64,000 nt of DNA from Devosia ginsengisoli (GTDB taxonomy: Bacteria; Pseudomonadota; Alphaproteobacteria; Rhizobiales; Devosiaceae). The stretch covers positions 3,350,501-3,414,500 of the forward strand of contig NZ_CP042304.1 in assembly GCF_007859655.1 (NCBI RefSeq), given 5' to 3'. The position numbers and the translations under genes were made by a program. This document shows, piece after piece, positions 17,893-27,308 of the stretch (its first letter is position 1; the number at the start of each line of letters is the position of its first letter). The notes under the pieces were generated by a model. It made no database searches. It saw only the letters and a program-made list of their open reading frames with translations, and was not told the DNA's origin.

Positions 17893-19806
17893 TTAGGCCG
17901 ACTTCTTGTCGTCGTCGTCCTTGACCTCTTCGAAGTCGGCATCGACCACGTCGTCGTCGCCATCTTCGTCCGTGCCATTGGCCTTGGCTTCGGCTTCCGC
18001 CTGGCTAGCCTTGTACATGGCCTCGCCCAGCTTCATCGAGGCCTGGGCCAGCGCGTCGGTCTTTTCCTTGATGGCATCGCCATCTTCGCTCTCGAGCACG
18101 CCCTTGAGATCGGCGATCGCGGTCTCGATGGCCGTCTTGTCCTCGGCCGTGACCTTGTCGCCATATTCGCCCAGCGACTTTTCGGTCGAGTGGATCAGGC
18201 TCTCGCCCTGGTTCCTGGCTTCAACGGCTTCGCGCTTCTTCTTGTCGGCCTCGGCATTCTGCTCGGCTTCCGCGACCATCTTCTCGATATCGGCATCGCT
18301 GAGGCCACCCGAGGCCTGGATGCGGATCTGCTGCTCCTTGCCGGTGCCCTTGTCCTTGGCCGAAACCTGCACGATGCCGTTGGCGTCGATGTCGAAGGTC
18401 ACTTCAATCTGCGGCACGCCACGCGGTGCGGGCGGAATGCCGGTCAGGTCGAAATTGCCCAGCAGCTTGTTGTTGGCGGCCATTTCGCGTTCGCCCTGGA
18501 ACACGCGAATAGTCACCGCGCTCTGGCTGTCCTCGGCGGTCGAGAAGGTCTGGCTCTTCTTGGTCGGGATCGTCGTGTTGCGGTCGATCAGCCGGGTGAA
18601 CACGCCGCCCAGCGTTTCGATGCCCAGCGACAGCGGGGTCACGTCGAGCAGCAGCACGTCCTTGACGTCGCCCTGCAGCACGCCGGCCTGGATGGCCGCG
18701 CCCAACGCCACGACTTCGTCCGGGTTCACGCCCTTGTGCGGCTCCTTGCCGAACAACTGCTTCACTGCTTCCTGCACCTTGGGCATGCGGCTCATGCCAC
18801 CCACCAGCACGACTTCGTCGATCTGGCTGGCCGACACGCCGGCATCCTTCATCGCCTGCTTGCAGGGCTCGATGGTGCGGTTGATCAGGTCATCGACCAG
18901 CGATTCCAGCTTGGAGCGGCTGAGCTTGAGCGTCAGGTGCTTGGGGCCCGAGGCGTCGGCGGTGATGAAGGGCAGGTTGATTTCGGTCTGCGTCGCGCTG
19001 GAGAGCTCGATCTTGGCCTTTTCCGCAGCTTCCTTGAGGCGCTGCAAAGCGAGCTTGTCGGAGCGCAGGTCGATGCCCTGCTCCTTCTTGAACTCGTCGG
19101 CCAGGTAGTCGACCAGGCGCATGTCGAAGTCTTCGCCACCGAGGAACGTGTCGCCATTGGTCGACTTCACCTCGAACACGCCATCGCCGATTTCGAGGAT
19201 GGAGATATCGAACGTGCCGCCGCCCAGGTCATAGACCGCGATCGTGCCGGTATTCTTCTTGTCGAGGCCATAGGCCAGAGCGGCCGCAGTGGGCTCGTTG
19301 ATGATGCGCAGCACCTCAAGGCCGGCAATCTTGCCCGCATCCTTGGTGGCCTGGCGCTGAGAATCGTTGAAATAGGCCGGAACCGTGATGACAGCCTGCG
19401 TGACGGTCTCGCCGAGGTAGGATTCGGCGGTTTCCTTCATCTTCTGCAGGATCATGGCCGAGACCTGGCTCGGCGAATACTTGTCGCCCGATGCCTCGAC
19501 CCAGGCGTCGCCATTGTCGGCCTTGACGATCTTGAACGGCACCAGGTTCTTGTCCTTGGCCACGACCTGGTCGTCGAAACGACGGCCGATCAGGCGCTTG
19601 ACGGCAAACAGGGTATTTTCGGGGTTGGTGACCGCCTGGCGCTTGGCCGGCTGGCCCACGAGACGTTCGCCATCCTTGGAAAAGGCGACCATCGAGGGGG
19701 TGGTGCGCGCCCCTTCCGCGTTTTCGATAACCTTGGGATTGGCGCCATCCATGACGGCGACGCAGCTATTGGTAGTACCCAGGTCGATACCGATGACTTT
19801 AGCCAT
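17893..19806 (-). CDS. dnaK: DnaK, Hsp70 chaperone
   Basis: ATP-dependent chaperone working with DnaJ and GrpE. The 637-residue protein begins [18 protein letters not shown], has [13 protein letters not shown] and [10 protein letters not shown] in the ATPase domain, [16 protein letters not shown] at the linker and a C-terminal acidic tail ([12 protein letters not shown]). An RpoH-type promoter is at 19922-19951 and a terminator follows the gene, so it can be transcribed alone. A long antisense frame over it is a codon-usage shadow. Confidence 0.98.
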   Translation of the reverse strand: MAKVIGIDLGTTNSCVAVMDGANPKVIENAEGARTTPSMVAFSKDGERLVGQPAKRQAVTNPENTLFAVKRLIGRRFDDQVVAKDKNLVPFKIVKADNGDAWVEASGDKYSPSQVSAMILQKMKETAESYLGETVTQAVITVPAYFNDSQRQATKDAGKIAGLEVLRIINEPTAAALAYGLDKKNTGTIAVYDLGGGTFDISILEIGDGVFEVKSTNGDTFLGGEDFDMRLVDYLADEFKKEQGIDLRSDKLALQRLKEAAEKAKIELSSATQTEINLPFITADASGPKHLTLKLSRSKLESLVDDLINRTIEPCKQAMKDAGVSASQIDEVVLVGGMSRMPKVQEAVKQLFGKEPHKGVNPDEVVALGAAIQAGVLQGDVKDVLLLDVTPLSLGIETLGGVFTRLIDRNTTIPTKKSQTFSTAEDSQSAVTIRVFQGEREMAANNKLLGNFDLTGIPPAPRGVPQIEVTFDIDANGIVQVSAKDKGTGKEQQIRIQASGGLSDADIEKMVAEAEQNAEADKKKREAVEARNQGESLIHSTEKSLGEYGDKVTAEDKTAIETAIADLKGVLESEDGDAIKEKTDALAQASMKLGEAMYKASQAEAEAKANGTDEDGDDDVVDADFEEVKDDDDKKSA

Positions 19807-19921
19807 TACTCTAGCCTCTCTTTCAGCAAACCCATGGTGGAACCCCTCTCGCGAGGCAGTCCCGCGGCCGCAAGGGCCGGGTTCCTTGCATTGGAATACG
19901 CCCGTATCTGGGCTTGCTGGC

Positions 19922-19951
19922 TATATAGGGGGGTGGCCCGGTTGCTTCAAG
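19922..19951 (-). promoter_or_regulatory. RpoH (sigma-32) heat-shock promoter of dnaK
   Basis: Minus strand reads CTTGAA, 13 bp, then CCCCCCTATATA, close to the sigma-32 consensus CTTGAAA-N11-15-CCCCATNT. It lies about 115 bp upstream of the dnaK ATG. Confidence 0.75.
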
Positions 19952-20020
19952 CGCTTCCCTGCCCCAAAAGCAGCGGCACCGCTCCTGACCCGGAACGGTG
20001 CCCCACGGACGAGCGCCGGC

Positions 20021-20353
20021 CTAGTCGTAGATCGTGTATTCGTTGAGCGAGCAGATATCGACGCCGCTGATCACCGTTTCGCTGGAATCGTCCATCACGA
20101 ACTTGAAATCATATTCGCACTGGTCCGAACCGTCGCCGATCGTCACCGTGCCCTGATAGCCCGATTCCAGGATGCCATCGTCGCCGAGCAGGTCATAGCC
20201 CCAGTTGGTATCGGTGCTGGGCGAGGTGTAGAAATAATGCAGGGCGCGGGCGCTGTTATTGATCAGCGTGAATTCCACGGTCTGCGCGGCAGCCGGCATG
20301 GCGCCGGCCAGCAGCGCCAGGGCGGCAAGGCCGCCCCTGAGATTCGATGTCAT
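20021..20353 (-). CDS. Small secreted protein, tandem paralogue 1
   Basis: 110 residues from ATG 20353 with a signal peptide (LAALALLAGAMPAAAQ, cleavage after AAA) and a mature part of about 85 residues predicted to be beta-rich. Two cysteines (QCEYDFKF and DICSLNEY) could form a disulfide. It ends YTIYD, as does its neighbour. I recognise no named family. It has the same length and layout as the gene at 20444-20776, indicating tandem duplication. Confidence 0.65.
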   Translation of the reverse strand: MTSNLRGGLAALALLAGAMPAAAQTVEFTLINNSARALHYFYTSPSTDTNWGYDLLGDDGILESGYQGTVTIGDGSDQCEYDFKFVMDDSSETVISGVDICSLNEYTIYD

Positions 20354-20443
20354 GAAAAAGTCTCCCAAACCGGCGGCACATCGCCGCCAGCCGGACGGTT
20401 TCATACCATGCCGGATCGAATTGGCCAGAGGCTGTCGTCTGGA

Positions 20444-20776
20444 TCAGTCGTAGATCGTATAGCTGCCCAGGTCGCAGATATTGATGTCGTTCACGACCGT
20501 CTCGCTGCGGTCGGCCATGATGAACTTGAAATCGTAATAGCACTCGGTCGAACCATCGGCGATGGTGACCGTGCCGTTGTAACCGGCCCGCAAGGTATGC
20601 CCGCCGCGCAGCAGGTCCGGCCCCCAGCGCGTCGAGGCCGACGGGCTGGCATAGAAATAGTGCAGCGAGCGGTTGCTCTCGTTGTAGAGCGTGAAATAGA
20701 TGTCCTCGGCCGCCACAGGCAAGGCGCTGCCCAGCAGCACCAATGCGGCAACGCCACCCCCAATGATCGTCTTCAT
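20444..20776 (-). CDS. Small secreted protein, tandem paralogue 2
   Basis: 110 residues from ATG 20776 with a signal peptide (ALVLLGSALPVAAE). The mature part parallels the downstream paralogue: FTLYNESNRSLHYFYASPS against FTLINNSARALHYFYTSPS, and ECYYDFKF against QCEYDFKF, with the same YTIYD end and the same two cysteines. Function is unknown; a periplasmic or surface role is inferred from the signal peptide only. Confidence 0.65.
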   Translation of the reverse strand: MKTIIGGGVAALVLLGSALPVAAEDIYFTLYNESNRSLHYFYASPSASTRWGPDLLRGGHTLRAGYNGTVTIADGSTECYYDFKFIMADRSETVVNDINICDLGSYTIYD

Positions 20777-20936
20777 AAGCGCGTCCCCAGATGACCGGCC
20801 TCGCATCCTGCGGCCGACGGGGAAATCTGCCCCGGCCCCCCACCCCCTCCAACCCCTGTTCATGGGGGCGGGCGAGGCTGCGGGGGCCGGTGTTTACTTC
20901 GGCGGTTGGGCGTTTCTCCTTCTCCGCCGCCGCAGA

Positions 20937-21027
20937 GACCTCATGGTGAGCTTGTCGAACCACGAGGTTGCGCGAGTGAAGGCCGCCATGCCACGCCCTC
21001 GTGGTTCGACAAGCTCACCATGAGGGC
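20937..21027. repeat. Family C (REP-like) intergenic repeat pair
   Basis: ACCTCATGGTGAGCTTGTCG and the inverted unit TTCGACAAGCTCACCATGAG enclose about 30 bp. It fills much of the 348-bp gap between the secreted paralogue and pabBC. The rest of that gap (20777-20936 and 21028-21124) shows no coding signal. Confidence 0.85.
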
Positions 21028-21124
21028 TACTGGTGCGCCAGATGGGCCTTCAGTCACGCACCGGCTCCCGATCCCATCACTTCCCTGTTCCACCCCGCCC
21101 CCGAAATGCTCTAGAAGCGCTGGC

Positions 21125-22905
21125 ATGTTCGCCCCCGGCTCAGTCCTGCTGCATGACACGCTCGCCCCCAGGGGGAGAACCTGTTATTCACCGCCCCGCG
21201 CGATAGTCTCGTCGCCCATGATGCGGTAGGGGTCCGCTCCGCCCTGCAGCAGCTCGAAGCCGCCAATAAAGCCGGCCTCCATGCCGCCGGCTTCCTCGCC
21301 TATGAACTGGGCTTCCTGTTCGAGGAGCGGCTGGCGCAATTGCTGCCACCGCCCGGCCCGACGCCCCTGCTCTGGCTCGGCCTCTACAATGCCCCCGAAC
21401 GCCTGACCGCCGCCGAGGTGGAAACCCGCCTTGCCGGCACCAGCACCGGCGCAGCGCTCGATATCGTCCCGCGCATGGATGAGGCCGCCTATGGCCACGC
21501 CTTTGACACCGTCAAGGCGCTGATCTCAGCTGGTGACACCTATCAGGTCAACCTCACCTTCAAGGCCGGCTTCCGCCTCGAGGGCGATCCCGTGGCGCTT
21601 TATCGCGATCTGGTGCGCAAGCAGCCCGTCGCCTATGGCGCGCTGATCAATACCGGGGAGCAGTGGATTCTCTCCCGCTCGCCCGAACTGTTCGTCTCCA
21701 GCCGCGACGGCATGCTCGCCGCCCGCCCCATGAAGGGCACGCTGAAGCGCGGTCGCACCCTCGCCGAAGACCAGGCGGGCCGCGCCGCTTTGGCCGGCGA
21801 CGAAAAGAACCGCGCCGAAAACCTGATGATCGTCGATCTGCTGCGCAACGATCTCGGCCGCATCGCCGAAATCGGCTCGGTCAAGGTCACGGATCTCTTC
21901 ACCGTGGAAACCTATTCGACGCTCCACACCATGACCTCGGGCATAGTGGCCCGCCGCCGCCCCGGCGTCACCACGTCGGATCTTCTGGCCAACCTCTTCC
22001 CCTGCGGCTCCATCACCGGTGCGCCCAAGCTGCGCGCCATGGAAATCATCCATTCTGTCGAAGCCGGTCCGCGCGGCGTCTATACCGGCTCCATCGGCCA
22101 TTTCGCCCCCAATGGCGACCTGACCCTCAATGTCGCCATCCGCACCGCTGTCATCGACAATGCCGGCAATGGCGAAATCGGCATTGGCGGCGGCATTGTC
22201 GCCGACAGCGTCGCCGCTGACGAATATCGCGAGGCCCTGCTCAAAATGGCATTCTTCACCGAACCGGCCCGCAAGGTCACCCTGATCGAAACCCTGCTCT
22301 GGGACCGCGCGGACGGCTATTACCTGCTCGACCGGCACCTCGATCGCCTGGCCGCCTCATCAGCCTGGTTCAGCCTGCCTTGCGACCGCGCGGCCATCCA
22401 GGCCTTGCTCGAAAGCCAGCCCTTCCCCGAGTCCCGCATGCGCGTTCGCCTGACGCTCGACGCTTCTGGCCCCGCGGTGACCGCAGTGCCCCTGCCGCCC
22501 AATCCGCCGGTTTTCCGCTTTGCCATCGCCCCGGAAAAACTCGATTCGCAAAGCCTCTGGCTCATGCACAAGACCACCACCAGGGCCTTCTACGATGAGC
22601 CGCGCCAGCGCGCCCATGCCAGCCACGGCGTGGATGAAGTCGTCTTCCTCAACGAGCGCGACGAACTCACCGAAGGCTCGATCACCAGTCTCTTCGTGGA
22701 GCGCGACGGCAAGCTGCTCACCCCGCCTTTATCCTCCGGCCTCCTCCCCGGCACGCTGCGCGCCGAACTTCTCGCCACGGGTAAGGCTGAAGAGCAGGTC
22801 CTGACCCTTGCCGATCTCGAAGCCGCTGAGGCAATCTGGCTCGGCAATTCCGTGCGGGGCCTCATCCGCGCCGAATGGGTGAAATTTGAAGGAGACGGCC
22901 GATGA
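21125..22905 (+). pseudogene. pabB: PabB-PabC fusion, aminodeoxychorismate synthase component I and lyase, with a frame break near its N-terminus
   Basis: The first about 400 residues are the chorismate-binding PabB domain (PMKGTLKRGRT, LIVDLLRNDLGRIAEIGSV-like, GSITGAPK) and the last about 200 the PLP-dependent PabC lyase (LDRLAASSAWFSL, VFLNERDELTEGSITSLF). Together they make p-aminobenzoate for folate. The true start is probably ATG 21125 (MFAPGSVLLHD). That frame must drop one base near 21165-21175 (CCCCCAGGGGG) to join GENLLFTAPRDSL and AAGFLAYELGFLFEERLA, which are clearly PabB-like but lie upstream of any start codon in the downstream frame. Restoring one base gives 593 residues, the normal size. 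It overlaps pncA by 4 bases. Confidence 0.85.
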
Positions 22906-23534
22906 TCGAAATCACCCCCAAGGACGTCCTCGTCGTCGTCGACATGCAATATGATTTCCTGCCCGGCGGGAGCCTGGCCGTATCCGGCGGCGACGAGATC
23001 GTGCCGCTGATCAACACGCTGGCCAAACGCTTCACCAATGTCGTCTTCACCCAGGACTGGCACCCGGCAGACCACATCTCCTTCGCCAGCCAGCATCCCG
23101 GCAAGAACCCCTTCGAAACCGTGGACCTGCCCTATGGCACCCAGGTCCTCTGGCCCGACCATTGCATGTGGAATACGCGTGGCGCCGAACTCTCCGCCGA
23201 TCTCGACATCCCCCACGGCCAGCTCATCATCCGCAAGGGCTATGTCAGGACAATCGATTCCTATTCCGGCTTCCAGGAAGCCGACCGCGAAACCCTCACC
23301 GGCCTCGCCGGTTATCTGAACGAACGCGATGTCGACCGGCTCTACGTGGTCGGCCTCGCCACCGACTTCTGCGTCGGCTGGACCGCCATAGACGGCGCCG
23401 CCGGTGGCTTCGACGTGACCGTCATCGAGGACGCGACGCGCGCCATCGACAATGCAGGCAGCCTCGCCAAGGCTTGGGCCGACATGGCGGAAGCGGGGGT
23501 GGAGCGGGTGATGAGCAAGGATATTCTGGGGTAG
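22902..23534 (+). CDS. pncA: PncA, nicotinamidase
   Basis: Converts nicotinamide to nicotinate for NAD salvage; the same fold can hydrolyse pyrazinamide. Catalytic Asp in VVVDMQYDFLPGG, metal-binding DWHPADHISF (Asp-x-His-x3-His), and nucleophile Cys in ATDFCVGWTA. 210 residues is normal. The ATG overlaps the pabBC stop (ATGA). Confidence 0.95.
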   Translation: MIEITPKDVLVVVDMQYDFLPGGSLAVSGGDEIVPLINTLAKRFTNVVFTQDWHPADHISFASQHPGKNPFETVDLPYGTQVLWPDHCMWNTRGAELSADLDIPHGQLIIRKGYVRTIDSYSGFQEADRETLTGLAGYLNERDVDRLYVVGLATDFCVGWTAIDGAAGGFDVTVIEDATRAIDNAGSLAKAWADMAEAGVERVMSKDILG

Positions 23535-23539
23535 TTCAG

Positions 23540-23670
23540 TGCCACGCCTCGTGGTTCGAGGGTCGCTACGCTCCCGCCTCACCATGAGGCTGTTTTGAAC
23601 GCGGTGTATCAACAGCCCTCATGGTGAGGTGCGAGTTCTTCACGAGCCTCGAACCACGAGGGCGTGGCAC
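23540..23670. repeat. Family C (REP-like) repeat, expanded form
   Basis: GCCACGCCTCGTGGTTCGAG at the left and the inverse CGAACCACGAGGGCGTGGC at the right frame two CTCATGGTGAGG-type arms. The gap is between convergent pncA and grpE. Confidence 0.8.
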
Positions 23671-23683
23671 AGTACCCCAAAAC

Positions 23684-23708
23684 GAAAAATCCCCGCTCGC
23701 GCGGGGAT
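23684..23708 (-). terminator. Rho-independent terminator of grpE
   Basis: On the minus strand ATCCCCGC, a GCGA tetraloop and GCGGGGAT form a perfect 8-bp stem followed by TTTTCG. Its 5' arm overlaps parS-like copy 4 by 3 bases. Confidence 0.85.
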
Positions 23709-23719
23709 TCACGTGAAAC
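23706..23719 (+). other. parS-like motif copy 4 (GATTCACGTGAAAC)
   Basis: Exact copy between the grpE stop and its terminator hairpin, in the gap between convergent pncA and grpE. Confidence 0.5.
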
Positions 23720-23734
23720 GCTCGGGCGAAACCC

Positions 23735-24316
23735 CTAAGCGCTCTTGTCCACGGCTTCGTCCACCGGGGCATGGCTCGGGCCGCCCTTGGCGACGCCGAC
23801 CATGGCCGGGCGCAAGACGCGGTCGCCGATGGCAAACCCGGCCTGCACCACCTGCACGACAGTGCCCTCGGGCTTGCTGGGATCGGGCACTTCGAACATG
23901 GCCTGGTGCTTGTGGGGATCGAATTTCTGCCCCTCGGCTTCGATCGGCGTCACGCCATGTTTGGCCAGCAGGCGCTGCATTTCGCGTTCGGCCAGCTCGA
24001 TGCCCTCGATCAGGCTCTTGGTCGTGGCGTCGCCGTTTTCGCGCGCCTCCGCCGGCAGCATGACCAAGGCACGGCTCAGCGCATCGGTGGCGCTCAGCAT
24101 GTCGCGGGCAAAGCCGGAAATGGCGTAGCTGCGCGTGTCGTTGACGTCGCGCTCGGTGCGCTTGCGCAGGTTTTCCATCTCGGCAATGGTCCGCAGCACC
24201 CGGTCCTTGAGTTCGGCATTCTCGGCTCGCAGCGCCTCGACGGGGTCGATCTCCGGCTCGGCCGGATTTTCGACTTCAGGGTTTTCGTCCGGGGCGGCGT
24301 TCTCGTCGCTCATCAT
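23735..24316 (-). CDS. grpE: GrpE, nucleotide exchange factor for DnaK
   Basis: Releases ADP from DnaK. About 193 residues: an acidic N-terminal tail ([17 protein letters not shown]), a long coiled-coil helix ([33 protein letters not shown]), and a C-terminal beta domain with [20 protein letters not shown] and GYRL-like end replaced by [16 protein letters not shown]. The start is one of two adjacent ATGs (24316 or 24313). It follows hrcA on the same strand and has its own RpoH-like promoter. Confidence 0.95.
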   Translation of the reverse strand: MMSDENAAPDENPEVENPAEPEIDPVEALRAENAELKDRVLRTIAEMENLRKRTERDVNDTRSYAISGFARDMLSATDALSRALVMLPAEARENGDATTKSLIEGIELAEREMQRLLAKHGVTPIEAEGQKFDPHKHQAMFEVPDPSKPEGTVVQVVQAGFAIGDRVLRPAMVGVAKGGPSHAPVDEAVDKSA

Positions 24317-24349
24317 TGTTCTGTTCCGCAAGTTTGAGATTTGTGCCGG

Positions 24350-24378
24350 ATATCGGCCAAATGGCCGGTCTTTTCAAG
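24350..24378 (-). promoter_or_regulatory. RpoH-like promoter of grpE
   Basis: Minus strand CTTGAAA, a 15-bp spacer and CCGATAT. The -35 is a perfect sigma-32 match and the -10 is weaker. The position between hrcA and grpE suits heat induction. Confidence 0.55.
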
Positions 24379-24389
24379 CCTGACGCGAC

Positions 24390-25466
24390 CTAGGGCCGCT
24401 TCCGCGCCATCATCGCGCTGATCACATTGGCGGTATAATCCACCACCGGCACGATGCGCGCATAGTTGAGCCGCGTCGGCCCGATCACCCCCAATACGCC
24501 CACCACCTTGTCATTGGCATCCTTGTATGGCGAAAGGATCACCGAAGATCCCGACAGCGAAAACAGCTTGTTCTCGCTGCCGATGAAGATGCGCACCCCC
24601 TCGGCCTTTTCCGCGTCGCCCAGCAGGTCCAGCAGCCCGTCCTTGCTTTCCAGCTCATCGAATAGCTGCCGCATGCGCAGCAGGTCGTCGCTCGCCATGG
24701 CGTCATTGATGAGGTTGGCCCTTCCGCGCACGATCACCGTCGGTTGGCTGGCCGGCGAGGCCTGCGCCAGCGTGGCAATGCCGGCATCCACCAGCTTCTG
24801 CGTCAATTCGTCCAGCTCGGCCCGCTGCTCGGCGCGCAATGCGGCCAGCGCCTTGCGCGCCTCGGCAATGGTGCGGCCCACCACATGGCGCGCCAGGTAA
24901 TTGCCCGCCTGGGTCAGCGCCGAAGCGGTAAGCCCGGGCGGAATATCCATGATGCGGTTTTCCACCTGTCCGTCCTGCCCGACGAGAATGGCCATGGCCC
25001 GCGTCGCGTCGAGCCGCACGAATTCGATATGCCGCAAGATGATGTCGGCCTTGCTGGCAATGACCACGCCCGCGCCCTGGCTCAGCCCGCTCAGCAACTG
25101 GCTGGCCTCGGTGAGCACATCCTCCACCTGCCCGCGATGCTGCCCCTCGATGCTCTGGGCGATCTGGCTGCGCTCGCTTTCATTGACCGCGCCCACTTCG
25201 AGCATGGCATCGACGAAAAACCGCAAGCCTTCCTGCGTCGGCGCTCGTCCGGCCGAAGTATGCGGCGCCGCGATCAGCCCGAGATCCTCGAGATCGGCCA
25301 TCACATTGCGCACCGAGGCCGGCGAGAGCCCCACCTGCAGCATGCGGGAAAGGTCGCGCGATCCCACCGGCGATCCGGTGTCCAGATACCGCTCGACGAT
25401 CTTCTTGAAAATGTCCTGGCTGCGGGCATTGAGCACGCTCAGGAAGTCTTCCGGGGGCCTGACCAT
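24390..25466 (-). CDS. hrcA: HrcA, heat-inducible transcription repressor
   Basis: Represses groESL through the CIRCE element. 358 residues with an N-terminal winged helix (RSQDIFKKIVERYLDTGSPVGSRDL and GLSPASVRNVMADLEDLGLI) and a GAF-like dimer/inserted domain, including PHTSAGRAPTQEGLRFF. The order hrcA-grpE on one strand with rph divergent is the usual Rhizobiales arrangement. I found no CIRCE palindrome in this window. Confidence 0.95.
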   Translation of the reverse strand: MVRPPEDFLSVLNARSQDIFKKIVERYLDTGSPVGSRDLSRMLQVGLSPASVRNVMADLEDLGLIAAPHTSAGRAPTQEGLRFFVDAMLEVGAVNESERSQIAQSIEGQHRGQVEDVLTEASQLLSGLSQGAGVVIASKADIILRHIEFVRLDATRAMAILVGQDGQVENRIMDIPPGLTASALTQAGNYLARHVVGRTIAEARKALAALRAEQRAELDELTQKLVDAGIATLAQASPASQPTVIVRGRANLINDAMASDDLLRMRQLFDELESKDGLLDLLGDAEKAEGVRIFIGSENKLFSLSGSSVILSPYKDANDKVVGVLGVIGPTRLNYARIVPVVDYTANVISAMMARKRP

Positions 25467-25606
25467 AGGGAGTTCGATAAAATCGTCCGCTTTAACCGTG
25501 CTCCCTCATTTAAGCGCATTGCAGCCATCAGCCAAGCCGCCGCCGCTTGTGAGGCGGGCCGCGTAGGGTTAAGAGGCGGTTAACTGCAATTTCTGACGGA
25601 TACCCG

Positions 25607-26323
25607 ATGCGCCCTTCCGGACGTGAGCCCAACCAGATGCGCCCCGTGACCATCGAGCGCAATGTCGCCCAGAAGGCGGAGGGCTCCTGCCTCGTCAGCT
25701 TCGGCAATACCAAGGTGCTCGTCACCGCCTCGGTCGAGACCAGCCTGCCCGGCTGGCTGCGCGGCAAGGGCCAGGGCTGGGTCACCGCCGAATATGGCAT
25801 GCTGCCCCGCGCCACCGGCTCGCGCACCCGCCGCGAAGCCACGGCCGGCAAGCAAAGCGGCCGCACCCAGGAAATCCAGCGCCTCATCGGCCGCAGCCTG
25901 CGCGCCGTAGTCGATATGCAGCTTCTGGGCGAAAACCAGATCACCGTCGATTGCGACGTGCTCGAAGCCGATGGCGGCACCCGCACCGCCTCGATCACGG
26001 GCGCCTATGTCGCTTTGGCCGACGCCATCAAATGGATGGACGAGCGCAAGCTGACCAAGGGCGCGGCCTTGCGCGATTCGGTCGCCGCCGTCTCCTGCGG
26101 CATCTATCGCGGCGCCCCGGTGCTCGATCTCGACTATCTCGAAGATGTCGAAGCCCATACCGACGCCAATTTCGTCATGACCGGTTCCGGCAAATTCGTC
26201 GAAATCCAGGGCACGGCCGAGCAGGTGCCGTTTTCGCGTGACGAGCTGAATTCACTCATGGCCCTGGCCGAGTCCGGCATCGGCGAACTGACCCTGATGC
26301 AACAGGCGGCGCTGGAAGCATGA
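25607..26323 (+). CDS. rph: RNase PH
   Basis: Phosphorolytic 3' exonuclease that trims tRNA ends. 238 residues; [19 protein letters not shown] at the start, [20 protein letters not shown] in the middle and the catalytic Asp in [21 protein letters not shown] sequence. It is divergent from hrcA. The stop overlaps an ATG (26320) opening a 59-codon ORF. Confidence 0.97.
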   Translation: MRPSGREPNQMRPVTIERNVAQKAEGSCLVSFGNTKVLVTASVETSLPGWLRGKGQGWVTAEYGMLPRATGSRTRREATAGKQSGRTQEIQRLIGRSLRAVVDMQLLGENQITVDCDVLEADGGTRTASITGAYVALADAIKWMDERKLTKGAALRDSVAAVSCGIYRGAPVLDLDYLEDVEAHTDANFVMTGSGKFVEIQGTAEQVPFSRDELNSLMALAESGIGELTLMQQAALEA

Positions 26324-26499
26324 AGAAACGAGTAGACCTCATGGTGAGCCTGTCGAACCACGAGGTCGTGGCACCGCGGCAGGCCGACCTCGCCCTTCGA
26401 CAGGCTCAGGGTGAGGTCTCCCGGACGCCCGCCCCCACCTGTGCCATCTGGAACGACATCACCCGCGCCCTCGATGCCAAGCCGCGAGGCGCCAAATGA
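26320..26499 (+). CDS. 59-residue ORF bridging rph and rdgB, containing a family C repeat in frame
   Basis: ATG 26320 overlaps the rph stop and the TGA 26497-26499 overlaps the rdgB ATG, so both junctions are ATGA. The first half ([28 protein letters not shown]) is the translation of a family C repeat. The last 25 codons ([19 protein letters not shown]) look like ordinary coding sequence. It may be a real coupled mini-gene, or the remnant of a gene or rph tail after a repeat insertion. No family is recognised. Confidence 0.4.
   Translation: MKKRVDLMVSLSNHEVVAPRQADLALRQAQGEVSRTPAPTCAIWNDITRALDAKPRGAK
26335..26418. repeat. Family C (REP-like) repeat pair inside a small ORF
   Basis: GACCTCATGGTGAGCCTGTC at the left and the inverted CCTTCGACAGGCTCAGGGTG at the right. 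Unlike the other copies it does not break translation between its neighbours. Confidence 0.75.
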
Positions 26500-27140
26500 C
26501 CGCCATTCCAAAACTCCGCGAAGGCGACCGCCTCGTCCTGGCCACCCACAATGCCGGCAAGCTCAAGGAATTCCAGGAACTGTTCGAGCCCTTTGGCCTT
26601 GAACTGGTCTCGGCCGGCGAACTCGGCCTGCCCGAGCCCGAGGAAACCGGCACTACCTTTGCCGAAAACGCCCGCCTCAAGGCGCATGCCGCCGCCCAGG
26701 CCTCCGGCATGCTGGCGCTGAGTGACGATTCCGGCCTCTGCGTCGACGCGCTCAACGGCGATCCCGGCGTCTATACCGCCGACTGGGCCGGCGTGCCGCG
26801 CGATTTCAACCGCGCCATGAAGCGCGTCGAAGATGCCTTGCAGGCGGCCAATGCCACCGAGCCCTCGCGCCGCCGCGCTGCCTTCAACGCCACGCTCTGC
26901 CTCGCCCATCCCGATGGCCGCGACGTGATCTATCACGGCGTCTGCCCCGGCACCCTGGTCTGGCCGCCGCGCGGTGAGCGTGGTCATGGCTACGATCCCA
27001 TGTTCATGCCCGATGGCTATGACATCACCTTCGGCCAGATGCCGCCGGAAATGAAGCATTCCTGGTCCCCCGGCCAGCAGGGCCTGAGCCATCGCGCTCG
27101 CTCCTTCGCCAAATTCGTGGAGGGTCAGATTGAGCGGTGA
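26496..27140 (+). CDS. rdgB: RdgB/HAM1-family dITP/XTP pyrophosphatase
   Basis: Removes non-canonical purine nucleoside triphosphates from the pool. 214 residues with the substrate motif ATHNAGKLKEFQELF near residue 16, ALSDDSGLCVDALNGDPGVYT with the catalytic Asp, and a C-terminal GHGYDPMFMPDGYDITFGQM and SHRARSFAKF. It overlaps the preceding 59-codon ORF by ATGA, with CGAGG upstream as a ribosome site. Confidence 0.95.
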   Translation: MTAIPKLREGDRLVLATHNAGKLKEFQELFEPFGLELVSAGELGLPEPEETGTTFAENARLKAHAAAQASGMLALSDDSGLCVDALNGDPGVYTADWAGVPRDFNRAMKRVEDALQAANATEPSRRRAAFNATLCLAHPDGRDVIYHGVCPGTLVWPPRGERGHGYDPMFMPDGYDITFGQMPPEMKHSWSPGQQGLSHRARSFAKFVEGQIER

Positions 27141-27170
27141 GCTGGGTGTCATTGGAGCGGCGGCTTTTGC

Positions 27171-27290
27171 GCCTCCCTCCCCCTTGAGGGGAGGGACCGA
27201 GGGTGGGGGTGTCGGAACCTCCACCGGCATGGCGCATGGGGCGGCCGCGACACCCCCACCCCTAACCCCTCCCCTCAAGGGGGAGGGGGA
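27171..27290. repeat. Family B GC-rich palindromic repeat
   Basis: Arms of the CTCCCTCCCCCTTGAGGGG and CCTCCCCTCAAGGGGGAGGG type with a variable centre. It ends 18 bp before the hemW start, so it lies in the hemW leader. Confidence 0.8.
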
Positions 27291-27308
27291 TTCGTTCGGT
27301 GAAGGCCC

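Noticed and set aside
17560..20046. An 828-codon open frame antisense to dnaK
   Set aside because: High-GC codon bias leaves few stops opposite a strongly expressed gene. The antisense protein has no signatures, while dnaK is certain.
25467..25606. Possible CIRCE element at hrcA
   Set aside because: No TTAGCACTC-N9-GAGTGCTAA palindrome is visible in the hrcA-rph gap or before dnaK and grpE.
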